Source: Bradysia coprophila (taxonomy: Eukaryota; Arthropoda; Insecta; Diptera; Sciaridae). From it: 64,000 nt of DNA. The position numbers and the translations under genes are program-made. Shown piece after piece: positions 12,655 to 24,800 of this stretch (its first letter is position 1; each line of letters opens with the position of its first letter). The stretch covers positions 186,001-250,000 of the forward strand of contig NW_023503670.1 of NCBI RefSeq assembly GCF_014529535.1, given 5' to 3'. Under the pieces are notes generated by a model. The model saw only the letters and a program-made list of their open reading frames with translations, searched no databases and was not told where the DNA came from.

Positions 12655-15600
12655 TTATCTCTTCTTACCGGATGTGACGAACGGTCCAACATAGTTACTT
12701 GGAAAAAGTCCAGTCAATCCTTGGCATTCGCCACGCCACCATTCAGGCTCATCTCTGCCCAAAACACTTATGATGTCGTCCTTTTCAAACGATAGTTCGT
12801 CATCGTTTTGCGCCTTGTACGGATACAGTGCAATCACTTTGTCTGTGCGAAAAATTTTAAAATTTAATTCAATTCGGATTCGCAACACATGAACGTCACT
12901 TCCATACCTAAAATTGCTTCGTTCATTTGAACCTTTCCGCCGGAAACGGGTGTACTTCTGCCGCTCAGTCGGCCACTCGTCATTACTTTTACGTAAGTAG
13001 CTGGAAACCATCCAATCTGACGACGTCGACCACGCGCTTGGAGTTCACCCTCCCACCAACCAGAGTCCGTTTTCTTTCGAATCATGATCAGTTGGCCGCG
13101 TGTCAACGACAACTGCTCCGCACTGGTGGCTTCATATGGCGCAATGACTTGGGCCACTTCACCTTTTTGTTTGCGTCCCTTGTATCGGAAACAAAAGCAA
13201 TAATTGTAATCGAATGAACACAACGTGTCGTAACGTATACAACATGACCGCAAAACGATCACGAAACGCTTAATAACACATACCGTTGTCGATGTAGTTG
13301 ACATAGGACGGCTGTACGTTCCCTCGCGATAATTGTCGTTGATTGGTTGAGTATTGATCTCGGACACTTCTGTGTCGGCCTCTTCTTGATTTTTCGCTTC
13401 ATCGGAAATACTTTGCGGTTGTTTCGGTTCGATAATCTCAGTCACATAAGCAGTCGATCCATTTTGCGTAGGTTCATTGTAATTGGAATCGGTTGTTGCC
13501 GGTTGCACATAATTCGATGGGAATATTCCCACTCGATTGCCGATGCAACCGGTCCACCAATCGCCGTCTTTTTTTGTTACTTTGATATGTTCACCCACTT
13601 GGAATACAAGGTCGCCAATTTCATTCGATTCGTATGGATAGCAAGCGATGTAGTTCTCCGATTCACCACCGTTATCGTATGGCTCTTCGTATGATGCAGG
13701 TATTGTCTCCACTACTTCTTGTATCTCTCTGAAAGTAGGAAAAAATTAGTAAAAAGCTGTCATCGCACGCTAGTTTCGTTCATTTACTCTAGCTTCGTGT
13801 TCGGTGCAGCTTCATATGACGGACTCTCGACTTTTTCCACATAGGATTCAGGGAACCAACCGGTGTGTCCATTTATTTCGCCAGCGTACCAGCCCGGTTC
13901 AGCATTTTGTTCCAACGGAACCATGATTATATCACCCGGTTGGAATGTAATTTCGTCGTTATTTCTAGCGCTAAACTCGTAAATTGCTCGGTATTTGACA
14001 TAGCCATCGTATGATTTAGTTGCACTGCCGACATTGCTTACAGTCGTAGCAGTTTCCGTTTGCCATGCATTTGTCGAATCCCATGCAGATGTCATTGATT
14101 GGTTCTTTTGATTATTCTTCATTTCCATTACTTGGGCTCGTTGTTGATCGTAGTCTGTGTAGATTTCCTCGCACGTCTCTATCAACTCATTCAGTTGCGT
14201 TTTCAATTCGTCCAGTTGCTCATCGTTTGTTGTACAATCGGCTTGTTTAGCGGCCAGCTCTTCTTTGGTTGTGTCTAATTTACCTTTGAGTTGGTTGATG
14301 TGGAGTTGTTTGTTGGAGAATGCTGCCTGATCGTTATCGCCGCTCTGACTCTTACTCTTGCTGTCCATTTTGGCCTTTTCTTGGCTTAAATGAACTAGTT
14401 TTTGGTTTTGCTCCTTTATTCTTGCCTTCAGTTGTGCCATGTCGGACATTTGAGTGTCACGGGTGGATCTCATGCCGTCGATAATCGTTTTCACATTTGT
14501 CACACCGGCTCGCGTATCACAGATCTTTTGCGACAAATCCTTGACTTTATCGTTGAGTGTGCTCAGCTCAATGGTGAGCGATTGATTTTGTGCCTTCAAT
14601 TTCAAAACCTTTTCTTGTTCACGCTGTCGTTGCAACTGCATTTCGGCAATTCTTTGTTTCTCCCATTCCAGTTGTCGTTGCTTTTCCATTTCCCTATTGG
14701 ACGAAAAAAACCGAATCGGGTCAGAAATTGAAACTGCGGAACTCGCATTCGTATACTCACTTTCTAGCCGCTTCCTTCTGTTCGATTTCTCGTTTACGTT
14801 TCTCTTCCTTTTCTTGCTCAATTTCACGTTGACGCTGCAACTGACGCTCCAATTCTTCCTGCTGTTTTCGTTCTGCTTCTAATCTAGCCTTTTCTCGTTT
14901 ATCAGACTCTTCTCGTTCTTTGCGTTCGCGTTCTTCTTGTTCCTTTCGCTGAGCGTCTAACAACACTTTCCTGCGTCGTTCCAGCTCCGCCTGACCCTTG
15001 TCATAGTTTTCCTTACGTTTGTCCTCAAAAGATGCTGCACACAAACAATTAGTACGTCAGTCCCCACAGAACAAACAAAAAAAAAGATTTTGAACTTACT
15101 TTGTCCGGGCAAGCCACAACTGGGATCTGATTCATTGACACTAGCTACACCTTGCGATGAAACTGATCCATGTCGTGAACCGACGACTACTCCAGTTATG
15201 GATCCCTGACGAGAACTTTTACGGAATGACGGTGGTATCAACTCTGGAGGCAGTGTTGTCGGTATTGGATCACCTTGAGTAGCCATATCACACAAATACA
15301 TAGCTAACACAAACTCTTCGCATCCCAGTCGTCCGTCAGTATCCATGTCGGCAAGTCCCCAGATCTGTGCTAAAATCCCATGCGGTAACTGTGACTGAAG
15401 CAACAAATTCCTAGCCTGAGGTCCAGTCAAATAGCCAGTTCTGTTGCGATCGGTTGTGTTGAACAGTTGTGTGTACTTTAGTTTTGCTTGACTTTTAATG
15501 GCCCATTCCAATTGACCAGAGGCAGCGCTTGGTGAATCTAACGATGGTTGCTTTTCTGAAATCGACATAGCACGACTCGGCGTGCCACTTGGCGGTGTAG

Positions 15601-16576
15601 GTGGGGCTGGTAAACTAGTATTTGCAGCTGCCGTTTCGACAGGCGATGGCAATTTGTTTCCGAGTAAATCCAGTCCCATAGTTGGTGCAACTACTGATGC
15701 TGTTGGCTGAATCAAAGGCTGAGTGACGGGCATATAGGGAATTGCACCAGGTTGCATAAGTGGTTGAGACATTACAACTGGCGGACCACCAACAGGCATG
15801 TATGGCTGTGTCATTTGCGGCATGACACCCATTCCAGGTATTAATGGTTGAGACATTGCTGGCGGTATGATTGGCATGGCTTGTTGTGCTGGCATTGGAG
15901 GAACGATTGCTTGCGGTAAAACCGCTTGCATGGGCATTGGGGGACGTCCGGGTGGCATTGCATGGTTTACAGGTGGATTCACCAACGATTTCAATGGATC
16001 CAATGGGCTTAAGCTTCCAGCACCAGTTGGTGTTAGAGTTGGCGTACCACCGACTGCTGATAACGATGCAATTAGTACCGGCGGTAATGCGGCTGGCACC
16101 TCAAATCCACGCAATTTCAAATTGATTAATTTGCACGCGATGCTAAACTCATCGATGTTCATTTTACCGTCGGAATCAGTGTCAGCCAGAGCCCTGTTTA
16201 AATGGTTAAATAGAAAACATAAAAAAACATTTTTTGCGATAAAAAGAAATATTTAAAAAAAAACGCTGCCATCGTCGCTAGCAATCAACAACAGGAAATG
16301 ATTCATTTATATTTACATCGAACTCTCACCCCATCTATGTTGTGTTCAAATCACACACCTTCATTCACCCTAGTCGAACGATCGTTTTTTTATTTTTTAT
16401 TCATACACTCACCATATCTGCCCCAATATTAATGGAGGCAATTGTGATTGTAGAAAAAACCCTCGTGCTTGTTGTCCAGTAACAATTCCATTAATTGGTT
16501 GCAATGACTTGAATTGTTCCAAGTATTTCACTCGTTCCCGAGACGTTATAACCCATGGGTCAACAGCCGAATTCAT
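12655..16576 (-). CDS. Dap160: Dap160 (intersectin): EH-EH-coiled coil-four SH3 endocytic scaffold
   Basis: Endocytic scaffold that links dynamin, Eps15 and other partners at clathrin pits and synaptic periactive zones. Coding exons, in transcript order, are 16576-16413, 16193-15100, 15034-14761, 14693-13788, 13728-13284, 13178-12908 and 12842-12655. They total 3342 nt or 1113 residues, and every junction has GT/AG ends and keeps frame. Domains: EH1 about 6-100 (split by intron 1), a Pro/Met-rich linker, EH2 about 284-377 with the EF-hand-like DMDTDGRLG loop, a highly charged Arg/Glu/Gln coiled coil about 425-700, then SH3 domains at about 744-800, 837-890, 968-1028 and 1053-1110, each with the ALYDY-like and WF/LFPSNYV signatures. 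The start MNSAVDPW matches the fly protein's start. The exon extends upstream to an acceptor at 16609, so 16608-16577 is 5' UTR and a further non-coding exon lies upstream. The protein ends after the fourth SH3, as in the fly short form, with no Dbl-PH-C2 extension. Confidence 0.95.
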
Positions 16577-16608
16577 ATTGTCGGATGGTCCTTCCGAACA
16601 AGAATGCG

Positions 16609-17530
16609 CTGATAACGGAAAGAAATAATCGTCAAATTCAAAAACAAAGACAATAATGTACAACGGAATCACTGGATTATTGAAAATTGCAAAAATCATT
16701 CAACTGCCAGTCACAACATCGAACAAAAAACCACTGAATGCACGAAAAGTCGATAATTTATCAAATCAGTTTTATGGGTCAGAAAAATTGTGGATTTGTG
16801 GCGGACAACACGCCCTCCGCTTTATCTATTTTGGTGTTGCTTATCAGAATACGGTGTCTCACTTACTTTTACTGTTTTTGAACCAAGAAAACAGAAAATT
16901 TAATAATTTTTCTTAAAAACTTTGACAAATTGAAAACGTCCTCTCCTGAAAAACGTCACTTTTTATAATAACTGCTGTGAAGTTGATTACATTTGCACAA
17001 ATTAATTCCACATTGTAAGGCCGCGTACACAGTTGAGTGGAAATATTATTTGTGAGAGCTGGAAATTTTAGAAAACAAAACTTTTGCTGAGTAGAATACT
17101 TGTGGCATGCAGCAACACTTTATAAAATCGAGTGGCATTCTCAAGGTGAAACTAGAGAAGTGTTTTGTTCACGCTACTTTTCATAAAAATTTGTTGGGAT
17201 AGTTTCCACTCTTTTGAGTGTAACAATTCGTAAGTTGACTTTTCTTACTTTCCACTTTCGGCTTGACAGTGACAAGTTACTACTTCCTATAATTTTACGT
17301 ACGAATGGCATAAGGCTTGATTTCCATTTACCAAAAAAGTACTCCATGTAAATCCGCGGCTGGGCAAGATGATTTTTCCTTCATTCGTTTATATGTGACA
17401 CTCACTCATATGATATTGTAATGGTCCGCTGCCAATTCACAACGTTAAAAATAACGAATGTCCTGTAGACAAAATTGAATTCTTTTCAATTGACGCTTTG
17501 CTTACTTGACGCGGGGGCATTTTATCAGTG
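16609..17530. other. Dap160 5' region and intergenic DNA
   Basis: Dap160 must have at least one upstream non-coding exon here, because the exon with its ATG begins at a splice acceptor. I could not place that exon or its promoter. No other gene is evident. Confidence 0.4.
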
Positions 17531-17662
17531 AAATGATAAGTTGGTACTTCTGTGGCGAGATGGAGCTTCCATGGGAGAGAATGTGAGAGAATTGCATACA
17601 AAATTGGTTCCATTCTCTCACATAGAAACAACTGTCATTCACATGTTGCCAACTTATCATTT
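17531..17662. repeat. Nested foldback, about 132 bp
   Basis: The ends AAATGATAAGTTGG and CCAACTTATCATTT are perfect 14-bp inverted repeats. Inside them a second perfect pair (ATGTGAGAGAAT and ATTCTCTCACAT) forms an inner stem. It lies between the divergent Dap160 and CIAPIN1 genes. No target duplication is clear. Confidence 0.65.
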
Positions 17663-18172
17663 CTTTGTATTTTATCGGCAAATGTTAAATTTCGACTGTA
17701 ATCAAAAGCCAGGCAGTTTTGATTTAAATACCAAGTTTAATTAGACAATAGATTGTGAATTTGAGCACAATGTCATAGAAATATTATCAATGATTGACGC
17801 TGTCGGCAAGTCGGTCTTCTGTCATTTCACACAAGCAATATTTTTAAGATCGAAAATTTAAATTTCTCATCTCCAGGCTGCTGATCTTTGCGGTAGTCAC
17901 GATAATAATTCCCACAATCTAATTTGAGACTATTGGGATGTTTCCTCAAAATTTCAAACAAAAGTCAGAAGTTTGATACGAAACATTCGAAAAACATTAG
18001 GTAACATCGGGTAACTCTAGCAGCTCGGACAACACCATCTACTTGTATGACAATTTAAACTACTTAATGTCAAATTGGAAACTTCATCAATCATTCTAGA
18101 TCAGAGAAAAGACCGTGTAATTGTGAAATAATTGTTTGACGATATTTTGCTAATTGAAATAACTTCATTAAA
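17663..18172. other. CIAPIN1 upstream region
   Basis: About 500 bp before the CIAPIN1 ATG. I see no TATA box or defined regulatory motif. It should hold the promoter and 5' UTR. Confidence 0.4.
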
Positions 18173-19298
18173 ATGAGTAATATAAAAGAAGGAAGTCGTG
18201 CCCTGTATATTTGGGATGGTGAAATGAGTTCGGAGATAGAAACACAAGTGAATGAAATCAAAAACATCAAAAATGTTCAATTGAATGTTGAAAACCTTCA
18301 GCGAATTACAATGGGTAAGTGAGTTGCCTTTTTTTTGTTCGCAATGTTAAAAGATTTTTGTTGACGTTACATTTTACGCAGCATCATATTCAAATTCCAC
18401 GTTCGACGTAATTGTAACGACGCACAAGCAATTCGATAAAAACATTCTTGCACTCATTTTGAAGCTGTTGAAACCGTCTGGGAAATTTACAATCAATTCA
18501 CCGGAAGGCGATGTAAAAGAGCTCAAGGAAAATGCCGTTTTGTCCGGTTTCGTCAATGTTCAATATGAACAGGATCGTAAGTTTGATATTTTAGTTCTTG
18601 GTTTAGGTATAATTTAGCTAAAATTTTGAAACTGTGACTCGACACTTTAAATTATACCAACTAAGAGTGGAGGTCATCCACACCACTACAGTCATAGGTT
18701 ATACTTTCGAATTGACACATAAAGTTAAGCTTCAACCATTTAACAGAATTAATCTGTGAAAAGCCAAAGTACGAAGTTGGTTCGTCCGCCAAACTATCAT
18801 TCGGCAAGGCGCCCGTCAAATCAGCTGTGGCTTCTGTGTGGAAAATCGACAATGATGACGACGAAATTATTAATCCCGACGATCTGTTGGACGAGGAAGA
18901 TAAGGTTAAACCAGATCCGACGTCATTGAGAGGTAATTTTCGCGTATTCCACACGTTGCGATCATATTGTTTTCATCGGCTTCTGTCCTACAGTTTGCGG
19001 TACAACGGGCAAACGAAAGGCATGCAAAGATTGTTCTTGTGGCTTAGCTGAAGAGCTTTCTGGTGAGAAAGCTGCTGAAAACGTTCCGACGCAAAAATCG
19101 TCGTGTGGCAGTGTAAGTTACAGTAATTGTCTGTTACAAAGGATTATGTAACGAAAGGTGGTTCTCTTTTTCTGTACATTATAGTGCTATCTTGGCGACG
19201 CTTTTCGCTGTGCTTCATGTCCCTATCTTGGTATGCCTGCATTCAAACCGGGAGAGAAGATTCAGCTGACCGACAGTTTACTGAAAGCCGATGCTTGA
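18173..19298 (+). CDS. CIAPIN1: CIAPIN1 (anamorsin/Dre2), cytosolic Fe-S cluster assembly factor
   Basis: Electron-transfer partner of the diflavin reductase (NDOR1/Tah18) at the first step of cytosolic iron-sulfur assembly. Exons are 18173-18314, 18382-18576, 18747-18932, 18994-19112 and 19185-19298. They total 756 nt or 251 residues, close to the fly protein's length. Residues 1 to about 115 form the degenerate methyltransferase-like N-terminal domain (SLYIWDG-type start, LKPSGKF motif). An acidic linker follows with [20 protein letters not shown]. The C-terminus carries both cluster-binding motifs intact: Cys176-X8-Cys185-X2-Cys188-X-Cys190 for the [2Fe-2S] site, and twin Cys212-X2-Cys215-X7-Cys223-X2-Cys226. 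All splice sites are canonical. It is divergent from Dap160 and convergent with the serpin gene. An AATAAA lies 36 nt past the stop. Confidence 0.96.
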
Positions 19299-19333
19299 AT
19301 TGATAATTTTTAGTTCGTATTGTTGGAGATGCA

Positions 19334-19339
19334 AATAAA
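19334..19339 (+). terminator. Polyadenylation signal of CIAPIN1
   Basis: AATAAA 36 nt downstream of the CIAPIN1 stop codon. Confidence 0.7.
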
Positions 19340-19655
19340 GATGCAGGAAATTTTTGTGAAGAATTTACGGAACGATGTTGTTATTGGCTGTTCACACTAC
19401 AAGGATTACAAGAAAACTGTTCGCGAAAGAAATTTAATTGAAAATTGAAAGAAATGATTTTTGATAGGACGACGTTAAACAAGGTACGACAGCTCTTCAA
19501 ACGTCATCTTAGAACCGGTAACCGATTTTTATAAGTCACTCAAATTTGCATACAAATTGCAACGATACAGGCACAGATGATATTAGAACAAATGGCTCAA
19601 CGAACTAACGAAACAAAATAAAAAGCTCTAGGGAAGAACCATAAATTTTGAATTT

Positions 19656-19854
19656 TGATTTAGATAGCAATGTAAAGTTAACGAAAAATTCTTTAATTAT
19701 TTTCGCATTGTCACAAAATGTCAAATTGCATTTGGTACCAATTGATTGATTCAATTCAATTGAGCAGCAAATGGAAGTTTGACATTTTAAGACAATGAGA
19801 AAAGAGATAAAAATACAAAAAAAAATCGGTAACTTTACATTGCTATCTAAATCA
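19656..19854. repeat. Foldback element, about 200 bp
   Basis: The ends TGATTTAGATAGCAATGTAA and its reverse complement are perfect over about 25 bp. The arms continue with diverging similarity (AAATGTCAAA and TTTGACATTTT pairs) to a central GGTACCAATTGATTGATTC-type loop that is itself symmetric. Typical of a MITE. Confidence 0.75.
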
Positions 19855-19942
19855 GCAGTAAGGGACTTGGACTAATCCTCCTGGTGATTCTAGAGCACAT
19901 ATCTTGTAATCAAAAATCTTGTAATCTTGTATCAAAAATTAG

Positions 19943-20168
19943 TTTCTTGAAATTTCTTGAATTTCTCAAAGTTTCTCGAATTTCTTGAATTTTCTGGAAT
20001 TTCTTGAAATTTCTTGAATTCGAGAAATTCAAGAAACTTTGAGAAATTCAAGAAATATTTCTCGAAATTTCTTGAATTTCTCGAAATTTCTTGAATTTCT
20101 CGAAATTTCTTGAATTTCTCGAAGTTTCTTGAATTTCTCGATTTTCTCTAAAAGTTTCTAAAAAGTAG
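19943..20168. repeat. Short-period array of TTTCTTGAA/TTTCTCGAA words
   Basis: About 225 bp of tandem and locally inverted TTTCTTGAATTTCTCGAAA units (period about 8-19 bp), ending abruptly in AGGCCCTG at 20168-20175. The TTC/GAA spacing superficially resembles heat-shock elements, but the length and regularity indicate an expanded repeat. Confidence 0.8.
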
Positions 20169-20180
20169 GCCCTGTCTTGT

Positions 20181-20332
20181 AGCCTTACTCACGTTAAAAA
20201 AATTTGGTTCAGATCCTTCGGAGGAATGTCGATTTCGTTTCATTATCGGACACTAAACAATTCTCTAGAACATCATAATTGACAAAGAATTGTTTCTGAG
20301 TCGCGCAAATTTTTTTAACGTGAGTACGGCTA
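20181..20332. repeat. Foldback element, about 150 bp
   Basis: Ends TAGCCTTACTCACGTTAAAA (20181) and its near-perfect complement ending at 20332 pair over about 26 bp with one or two mismatches. Inside, AAACAATTC and GAATTGTTT form a second stem. Confidence 0.75.
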
Positions 20333-21270
20333 ATATCTTGTTTTGATTTAAAAAAAATCCTTCATGTTCCTACGATGGTAGAATCGTACGTTCGTTTAAC
20401 AGTTATTTGCTTACCAACGGACCAAATTTGAAATTCCAACAAAAAAACTAACTTTGTCGCCAGAGTTGCCGTGATGAACACAACTTTTGTCATGCCTGCA
20501 TTTTTCCAAAATTCGTTTTGTCCACAACAATTAACTAAAAACCCAAAATTGACAGTATGGAAGACAAAATAAACCTCTCAGAGTGAGTGGAATATGACAT
20601 TTTCCCGACTCAGTGACTCAGTGAAATGTATTTTCTTTTTCTGCAACGGCGCTGCAAAAAGTGAACTTTCTCATGCCTGATTTGGGTGACGTATGCATGG
20701 TCTTTTTTTCGCTGGCTTACTGGTGGCTTTACTTTTCATTACAAGTGACGAAAAGTAAGTACATTTCATCACTAATATACAGCCAAGTAAATATCATCTG
20801 CTGAACCACAAGCATTGTTTTGAGAATTTCAGCTCAACCGAACCGAATTCATTGCACAGATTCGAAAAAACCATAAATCACCAAAATTGTGCGAATTGGT
20901 AACGTGCAACTAAATTATTCTATTAACACGATGGCTGTGAATAATTACTTCATGTGTCGGTGCTGAAAACTGGGATTTTTCAGAAATTTTCTCGGGTTAC
21001 CGCTCGCTTCGCTCGTTCGATAACATCACTAGTTACATAATAAACTATTATTATTATTTCTCAAGGCTAATGAGTGACAAAAAGTGTAATTTCCTCGCAC
21101 ACATGAAAACTTCTCGCAATTCACAGTTTCGGTCAAACGCTAATTCGCAAATCGATGATCCAGGGCTGACATCAGAGCTTAGGATATTCTCAATGAAAGT
21201 ATGTTGATGGTTCGACTGTTTTGGGTGCCCAATGAAGTTGTTGTCAGGAAAAGCAATGAATCTTACAGTT
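20333..21270. other. Intergenic, no gene recognised
   Basis: Contains a small CGCTCGCTTCGCTCG-type motif near 21000 and otherwise unremarkable AT-rich DNA. Confidence 0.4.
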
Positions 21271-21400
21271 CGAGGGGGAAACAACCATGGCGAATGGACA
21301 GGTTCGGGCGAATAAAGATGAATAATGTGCGAATAAAGGAAAAATAATGGGCGAATAGTCGAATGATGGGACAAGATTTTCCATTGTTGTTTCCCCCTCG
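21271..21400. repeat. Foldback element with CGAGGGGGAAACAA ends
   Basis: The ends CGAGGGGGAAACAACCATGG and CCATTGTTGTTTCCCCCTCG form a 20-bp inverted repeat with one mismatch around an approximately 90 bp interior rich in CGAATA words. The G/C-rich ends stand out from the local base composition. Confidence 0.75.
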
Positions 21401-21570
21401 TTGCAGTTGCACTTTTGTCAAGGTATACGAAACACGTCTAGCAGAATAAAAATCGTGTGTGTTACACAAGACCTTAAAAAATTATTTATTTCTTAAAAAG
21501 AGTAAACTACAATTACGTCGACCTAGTACAATATATCATTTAGCTATCATTAAATTCACAATTTTTTCCT

Positions 21571-21576
21571 TTTATT
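21571..21576 (-). terminator. Candidate polyadenylation signal of the serpin gene
   Basis: Minus-strand AATAAA about 230 nt past the serpin stop. A second candidate stands at 21485-21490. Either would be acceptable, and AT richness makes both weak. Confidence 0.35.
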
Positions 21577-21806
21577 CTCTCACTCTACTTAAATTTTCAT
21601 TATTTAAAAAAAATGTTCGTCAATTTGGTATCGTCTTACTTCATTTAATAAAATAGTAATCAACGACAGCAAATTAAGGAAGTCCTATCTTTGTAATCAG
21701 TATCATGTGTGTCCTTAACAAAAAGTTGTCTTTTTTGTTGTTTTGTTGTCCTCACTACAATCTAAAATAAATAAAATTATCAAAAGCATTCAGCCTGCAA
21801 GCCCCT

Positions 21807-24800
21807 TTAAGGTAGAAGTCGTGGATTAAATCGTCCCATAAATAGAATCATTCCCGTTGGATTGTGTCTCACAAAATAAAGGAAGGGCTTGTCGAATCGA
21901 AGTCTTGGCGCTTCCGGTATTCTAGCCTGTCTGGGTCTTAATGGTAATGGTAATTCTAAATACGTTTGATCATCAAACAATGGATCGTATAACGATCGCT
22001 CTTCGTCGGCCGACACACTGGACGCACTAGCATCCACATAATCACCGTCCAACGATTCGCGATAGTTAATGTTTCGCTTCTGTATTGGCGGTGCTGGATA
22101 TAATTCAACATGATGTTGTTCGCCAATTTTATCCTCAGCACAGGTGCTAAACGTGTTGATCTGTATCATGTCGGATATGTACATGTCCCTTGTTGTCGAT
22201 CCAGTTAAGCCACGCAGATCGGCTTTATCGAAATTGAATAATTCGTTGAGACCCATTTTTTGCAGACCATACGTTGCATTGATGAACGATCGATGTGAAA
22301 ACCGGGGAATTTGTACTTCAAGACCTTGACGAGGCATTAGAGTTGTCAACAACCGACGCCATGCATTATTTGTTACAGCATTTGTCATGAAAACTGATTC
22401 CAATCGTTCCAAGTTATCACCGGGGGCAGAATGTCCTGCAATTTTAAGCAGTAAATTTAGTTAATTTCCTTAAGTGGAAAGTACACATTTCTCCTACCTT
22501 GTTGGCCAGGCATTACAAATATTGTGCTCACAACTTCGGTTCCACCGAAAGCCACAGCAGTCGCATCAATTTCTGGATCATAACCTAGGGGTGAAAGATC
22601 CATAAATACATTTTCTGACAATCATTAGCTCAAAAAACGTACCTGCCATGAAACCAGAACCAGATTTGTAAACTGCTGCTGGTATCGGAACAAGTCGACG
22701 TTGTCGAATAGCTGGCAAAACTTGGAAGAACATTTCGCCATCTCGTTCGTTCACAGTAGCCTTGGAACAGTCTGTTTGGAATATATTTGCTGACAGTCCA
22801 GCAAGAGGTGGATTCAACCAGATGTTATTTGTTTTGATGTACTCCGTAATTTTACTCCAAGTGTGCCGTTTGACCAACAAGTTGGTTCGTCGTCTTATCA
22901 CATCGTTTATTACGTTGAAATTCACCTCCTCCACATGTCCGCTGTAGAATTGTTGAGCTTTGTCCTTGTAAAATGACAGGATTTTTCCTTTCGATCGATC
23001 GCTGAACAATTCTCTCACGAAAGCAGTGTTCGCTATACCAGCGTCCTTGGTATTTTCCACTGAGTCCGTAATATTTCTGAATATGAGATGAGGATTAAAG
23101 GTTACCATATCGTCGAGCCGCAACATTTCGTTCATCTCCCCGGATGTACTTCCACGAGCTCCTAAGAATATCATCGCTAACATTGAGGTCAACGCGAAAG
23201 GTGATATTACTAAGCTTCGGGCAGAACTGATCCCTTCGCTTGTTAGTGATTTCCAGAATGTGAAAGCCAGCTCGTTGCAAAGTTTTGTGAACTCTAAGAT
23301 GTCAGCATCGGAACCGACCGTACTTTGTTCTAGCCCAAGTGCTTGCTTCGGAGCTGGATCCAATTTCACGGGCATAGGTCGTCTGTTTGAAGTAGAAACT
23401 TTGATTTTCAGTGTGTTGGTCGAAGGGGGCATTTTGAGAGACGGTTTGGCTGTATTAACATAGAATAGTTTCTGTTCTGTGGGATGTGGTCGGAAATGTT
23501 GTGATGGTTTGCTAAAGCCACTGGTACGATCATCTATTTTGAGGGTAGCCGGCTTCTTCGACGAAATGAAATTGATAATTGAAGAATGTGTGTTCACATC
23601 ATTTTCAGACTGGAGAGGTGGCTGTGTCGTTGGCAGAACGGTAGTTTCACCGAGCTTTATAAACGCTTCTTCATCTTTTGGGTATAAGCCAGTTGTGGGC
23701 TCGATAGTTGTTAAGTCATCTTGATTCATGTTGGCTTCGTCAGTAACCAAGTTGTTGTTCAGATCATTCAAAGCATTAGACAATTCAGTTGTTTCAAAAG
23801 AATTTGTTTCGTCGTTCACTCCTGTTGTAGATTCAACTTTTTCGCTTTGACTTAAATCTTTTCGATTTTCTTCAGTTGAATGCGGAACAGTTTCACTTTC
23901 AGTCGCTGTTTCTGATTCCTTGTTTGTAATGACTTCCAAACGTACAAACGTAGTTTCAACGGGTAAGCCTGTCGTTGCTTCAACGGGTGAGCCTGTTGTT
24001 GCTTCAACGGATGACACTGTTGTTGCTTCAATGGGTGAGCCTGTTATTGCTTCAACGAAAGAGCCTGTCGTTGCTTCAACAAAAGAGCCTGTAGTTTTTG
24101 CAATGTGTGAGTCTGTTGTGTACGACATTTCCATGACTTCCATTCTGTCGGTTTTCGGATTGAGACGTTCCTCTAGCGTTTCCTGAAGTCGTTTTATAAT
24201 TTCATTTTCGATCTCTTCTTCATAGTGATTGTACATTGTTGTCTGTTCATTTTTGGATTTTGTTGTCGTCACTTCATCGGTTTCGGTTGTACCTTCGTTG
24301 AACATTTCACCTATGTCTTCATCTTCCATCTCGTCATGTACGGAGATGTTGAATTTTTGCGCTATCACATCTTCATCGATCATTCCAATTGTATTCAGGA
24401 TATCCGATACAAAATTTCCCGAAATTGGTTGATTTTCTGTAGGATGATTGCTGGTTTCTGATGGCGAATCAGTGTCGTCGGGCAATGTTGTTTGATCAAA
24501 TCTTTCGATATGTACCCTTTCCGTTGTATGTACCAAATCGTCCAGAACTTCATCCACCACTGTAGTTCCTTCTTTATGAACTTGTTCTGTTGTTGGCGCA
24601 CTTAGAGTGGAATATTCATCGTTTAAGGTCGACATTTCGTTATCATTCATTTCTGTGGCCGTTGCAAACTCTGTGGGACTTTTATTTTCGTTCAAAGGAG
24701 AATCTGAGTTAACGGTAACTTTAGCTGGTATTTTCAACTTGATCATATTCATTTCCTCATGAACATCAGACTCTACGGATATTTCAGTGCTAGCATCTGA

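Noticed and set aside
14065-14882. Plus-strand open frames opposite Dap160 exons
   Set aside because: They are antisense shadows of the coiled-coil coding sequence.
19943-20165. Heat-shock-element cluster (alternating GAA and TTC)
   Set aside because: The spacing and length fit an expanded short-period repeat, and no heat-shock gene is adjacent.
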